This document shows positions 14,731 to 15,168 of a stretch of 15,168 nt of DNA, one piece after another. The DNA lies in contig JAKAWN010000135.1 of assembly GCA_021827245.1 (NCBI GenBank), positions 1-15,168 on the forward strand. The letters run 5' to 3'. Numbering within the stretch: the stretch's first letter is position 1; each line of letters begins with the position of its first letter. The notes beneath the pieces were generated by a model. That model was not told the DNA's origin and searched no databases. It saw only the letters and a program-made list of their open reading frames with translations. The DNA is from Acidobacteriota bacterium (GTDB lineage Bacteria > Acidobacteriota > Terriglobia > UBA7540). The translations under genes and the position numbers were made by a program.

Positions 14731-15168
14731 CTACGGGCAGCTATAACCGCTCGGCGGTGTATAAGGACTCGGCGTCACCGTCGGGTTCAGGTTGTTGAGC
14801 GCGCATCCCGCCGCGTTTGCCGCTGCCCCCGCCGCGTTTGCCGCCGCCGTCGCATTGTTTGCCGCCGTCGTCGCGTTGTTCGCCGCCGTCTTCGCGTCAT
14901 TCGACCGCGACAGTCCGATGCCCGCCACAACCGCCGCCGCGCTTCCTGCGCCCAGCCCCAGCACGCCCAGCGTCGTCGCTGTCGTGATGTGCGCATCCAC
15001 ATCAGGCGGCGCTGCCGGACTCGGGACCGGCGCCCGCGCCGTCTCCACCGGCAACGTCACCGTCTTCCCTTCCCCTACCTGCTCCGTCCGCCCCTGCTTC
15101 TCCACCTGCAACAATCCCTGCTTCGCCGTCACCCTCACCGAGCCGTCCAGCATCGCCACTTCCCCCAG
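14731..15168 (-). CDS. FecR-like membrane-associated protein, C-terminal part, truncated by window edge
   Basis: The frame is open to the right edge, so only about the last 145 residues are seen and the true start lies outside. The first 40 visible residues read LGEVAMLDGSVRVTAKQG, then a VEKQGRTEQVGEGKTVTL segment. This pattern of short beta strands ending in a G-x-x-V-x-L turn resembles FecR-type domains, found in anti-sigma and envelope proteins. A Pro/Ala linker follows (ARAPVPSPAAPP), then a hydrophobic Gly/Ala segment able to span a membrane (TLGVLGLGAGSAAAVVAGIG). Next come five 7-residue Ala/Asn-rich repeats and a Pro-rich tail ending GYSCP. Function cannot be assigned beyond an envelope role. 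The hairpin terminator lies 41 nt downstream of its stop. Confidence 0.55.
   Translation of the reverse strand: MGEVAMLDGSVRVTAKQGLLQVEKQGRTEQVGEGKTVTLPVETARAPVPSPAAPPDVDAHITTATTLGVLGLGAGSAAAVVAGIGLSRSNDAKTAANNATTAANNATAAANAAGAAANAAGCALNNLNPTVTPSPYTPPSGYSCP
14791..14895 (-). repeat. Five degenerate 21-bp tandem units encoding an Ala/Asn heptad repeat
   Basis: On the minus strand the units translate as AKTAANN, ATTAANN, ATAAANA, AGAAANA and AGCALNN. Position 1 of each unit is always Ala and position 4 almost always Ala or close to it, which gives a regular 7-residue period. The units differ from each other at DNA level but share the GCCGCC core seen on the plus strand. Confidence 0.7.

Overview
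The window looks like chromosomal DNA of a free-living Gram-negative-type bacterium with roughly 55-60% G+C. The best guess is a soil Acidobacteriota member or a close ecological equivalent. That guess rests on gene content and style: a Tat-exported GH2 mannosidase, a serine-hydrolase/NamZ fusion beside murQ-nagA, an SSS symporter and a FecR-like envelope protein. It is an inference, because no rRNA or other phylogenetic marker is present.

Layout. (1) At 2-799 is the C-terminal end of a polytopic membrane protein, possibly GT39/PMT-like, cut by the left edge. (2) At 1050-4494 on the plus strand are an SSS-family symporter starting at TTG, a secreted GH18 glycosidase of YaaH/SleL type 37 nt downstream, and a small membrane-anchored single-HKD PLD-family nuclease. 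(3) At 4547-7725 on the minus strand are a secreted protein of unknown function and, upstream of it, a Tat-exported GH2 beta-mannosidase. (4) At 7726-8366 is a 641-nt stretch with no convincing gene. (5) At 8367-10772 on the minus strand is a large secreted fusion of a class-C beta-lactamase-like (AmiE-type) domain and a NamZ/DUF1343 (GH171) exo-N-acetylmuramidase domain. (6) Divergent from it at 11000-14446 on the plus strand are murQ, nagA and murA; murQ and nagA overlap by 4 nt and murA follows after 37 nt. (7) At 14731-15168 on the minus strand is the C-terminal end of a FecR-like membrane-associated protein with an Ala/Asn heptad repeat, followed by a clear hairpin terminator.

How the genes fit together. 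Regions 5 and 6 form a coherent cell-wall sugar salvage module. The exported fusion could trim peptide and release MurNAc from peptidoglycan fragments. MurQ converts MurNAc-6-phosphate to GlcNAc-6-phosphate, NagA deacetylates that to GlcN-6-phosphate, and MurA commits UDP-GlcNAc back to UDP-MurNAc synthesis. The secreted GH18 enzyme and the SSS symporter could supply and import amino sugars, but this link is only inferred from the neighbourhood. No MurNAc kinase, MurNAc PTS, NagZ or MurR-type regulator is visible here.

The 227-nt divergent intergenic region between the fusion gene and murQ is the most unusual non-coding part. It holds a 27-bp near-perfect palindrome over the predicted fusion promoter and a 65-nt nested inverted repeat in front of murQ. 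No CRISPR array, insertion sequence, tRNA or rRNA was seen. The enzyme families are known. The least ordinary items are the fusion, its Asp-to-Ala change in a motif I recall as conserved, and this intergenic architecture.
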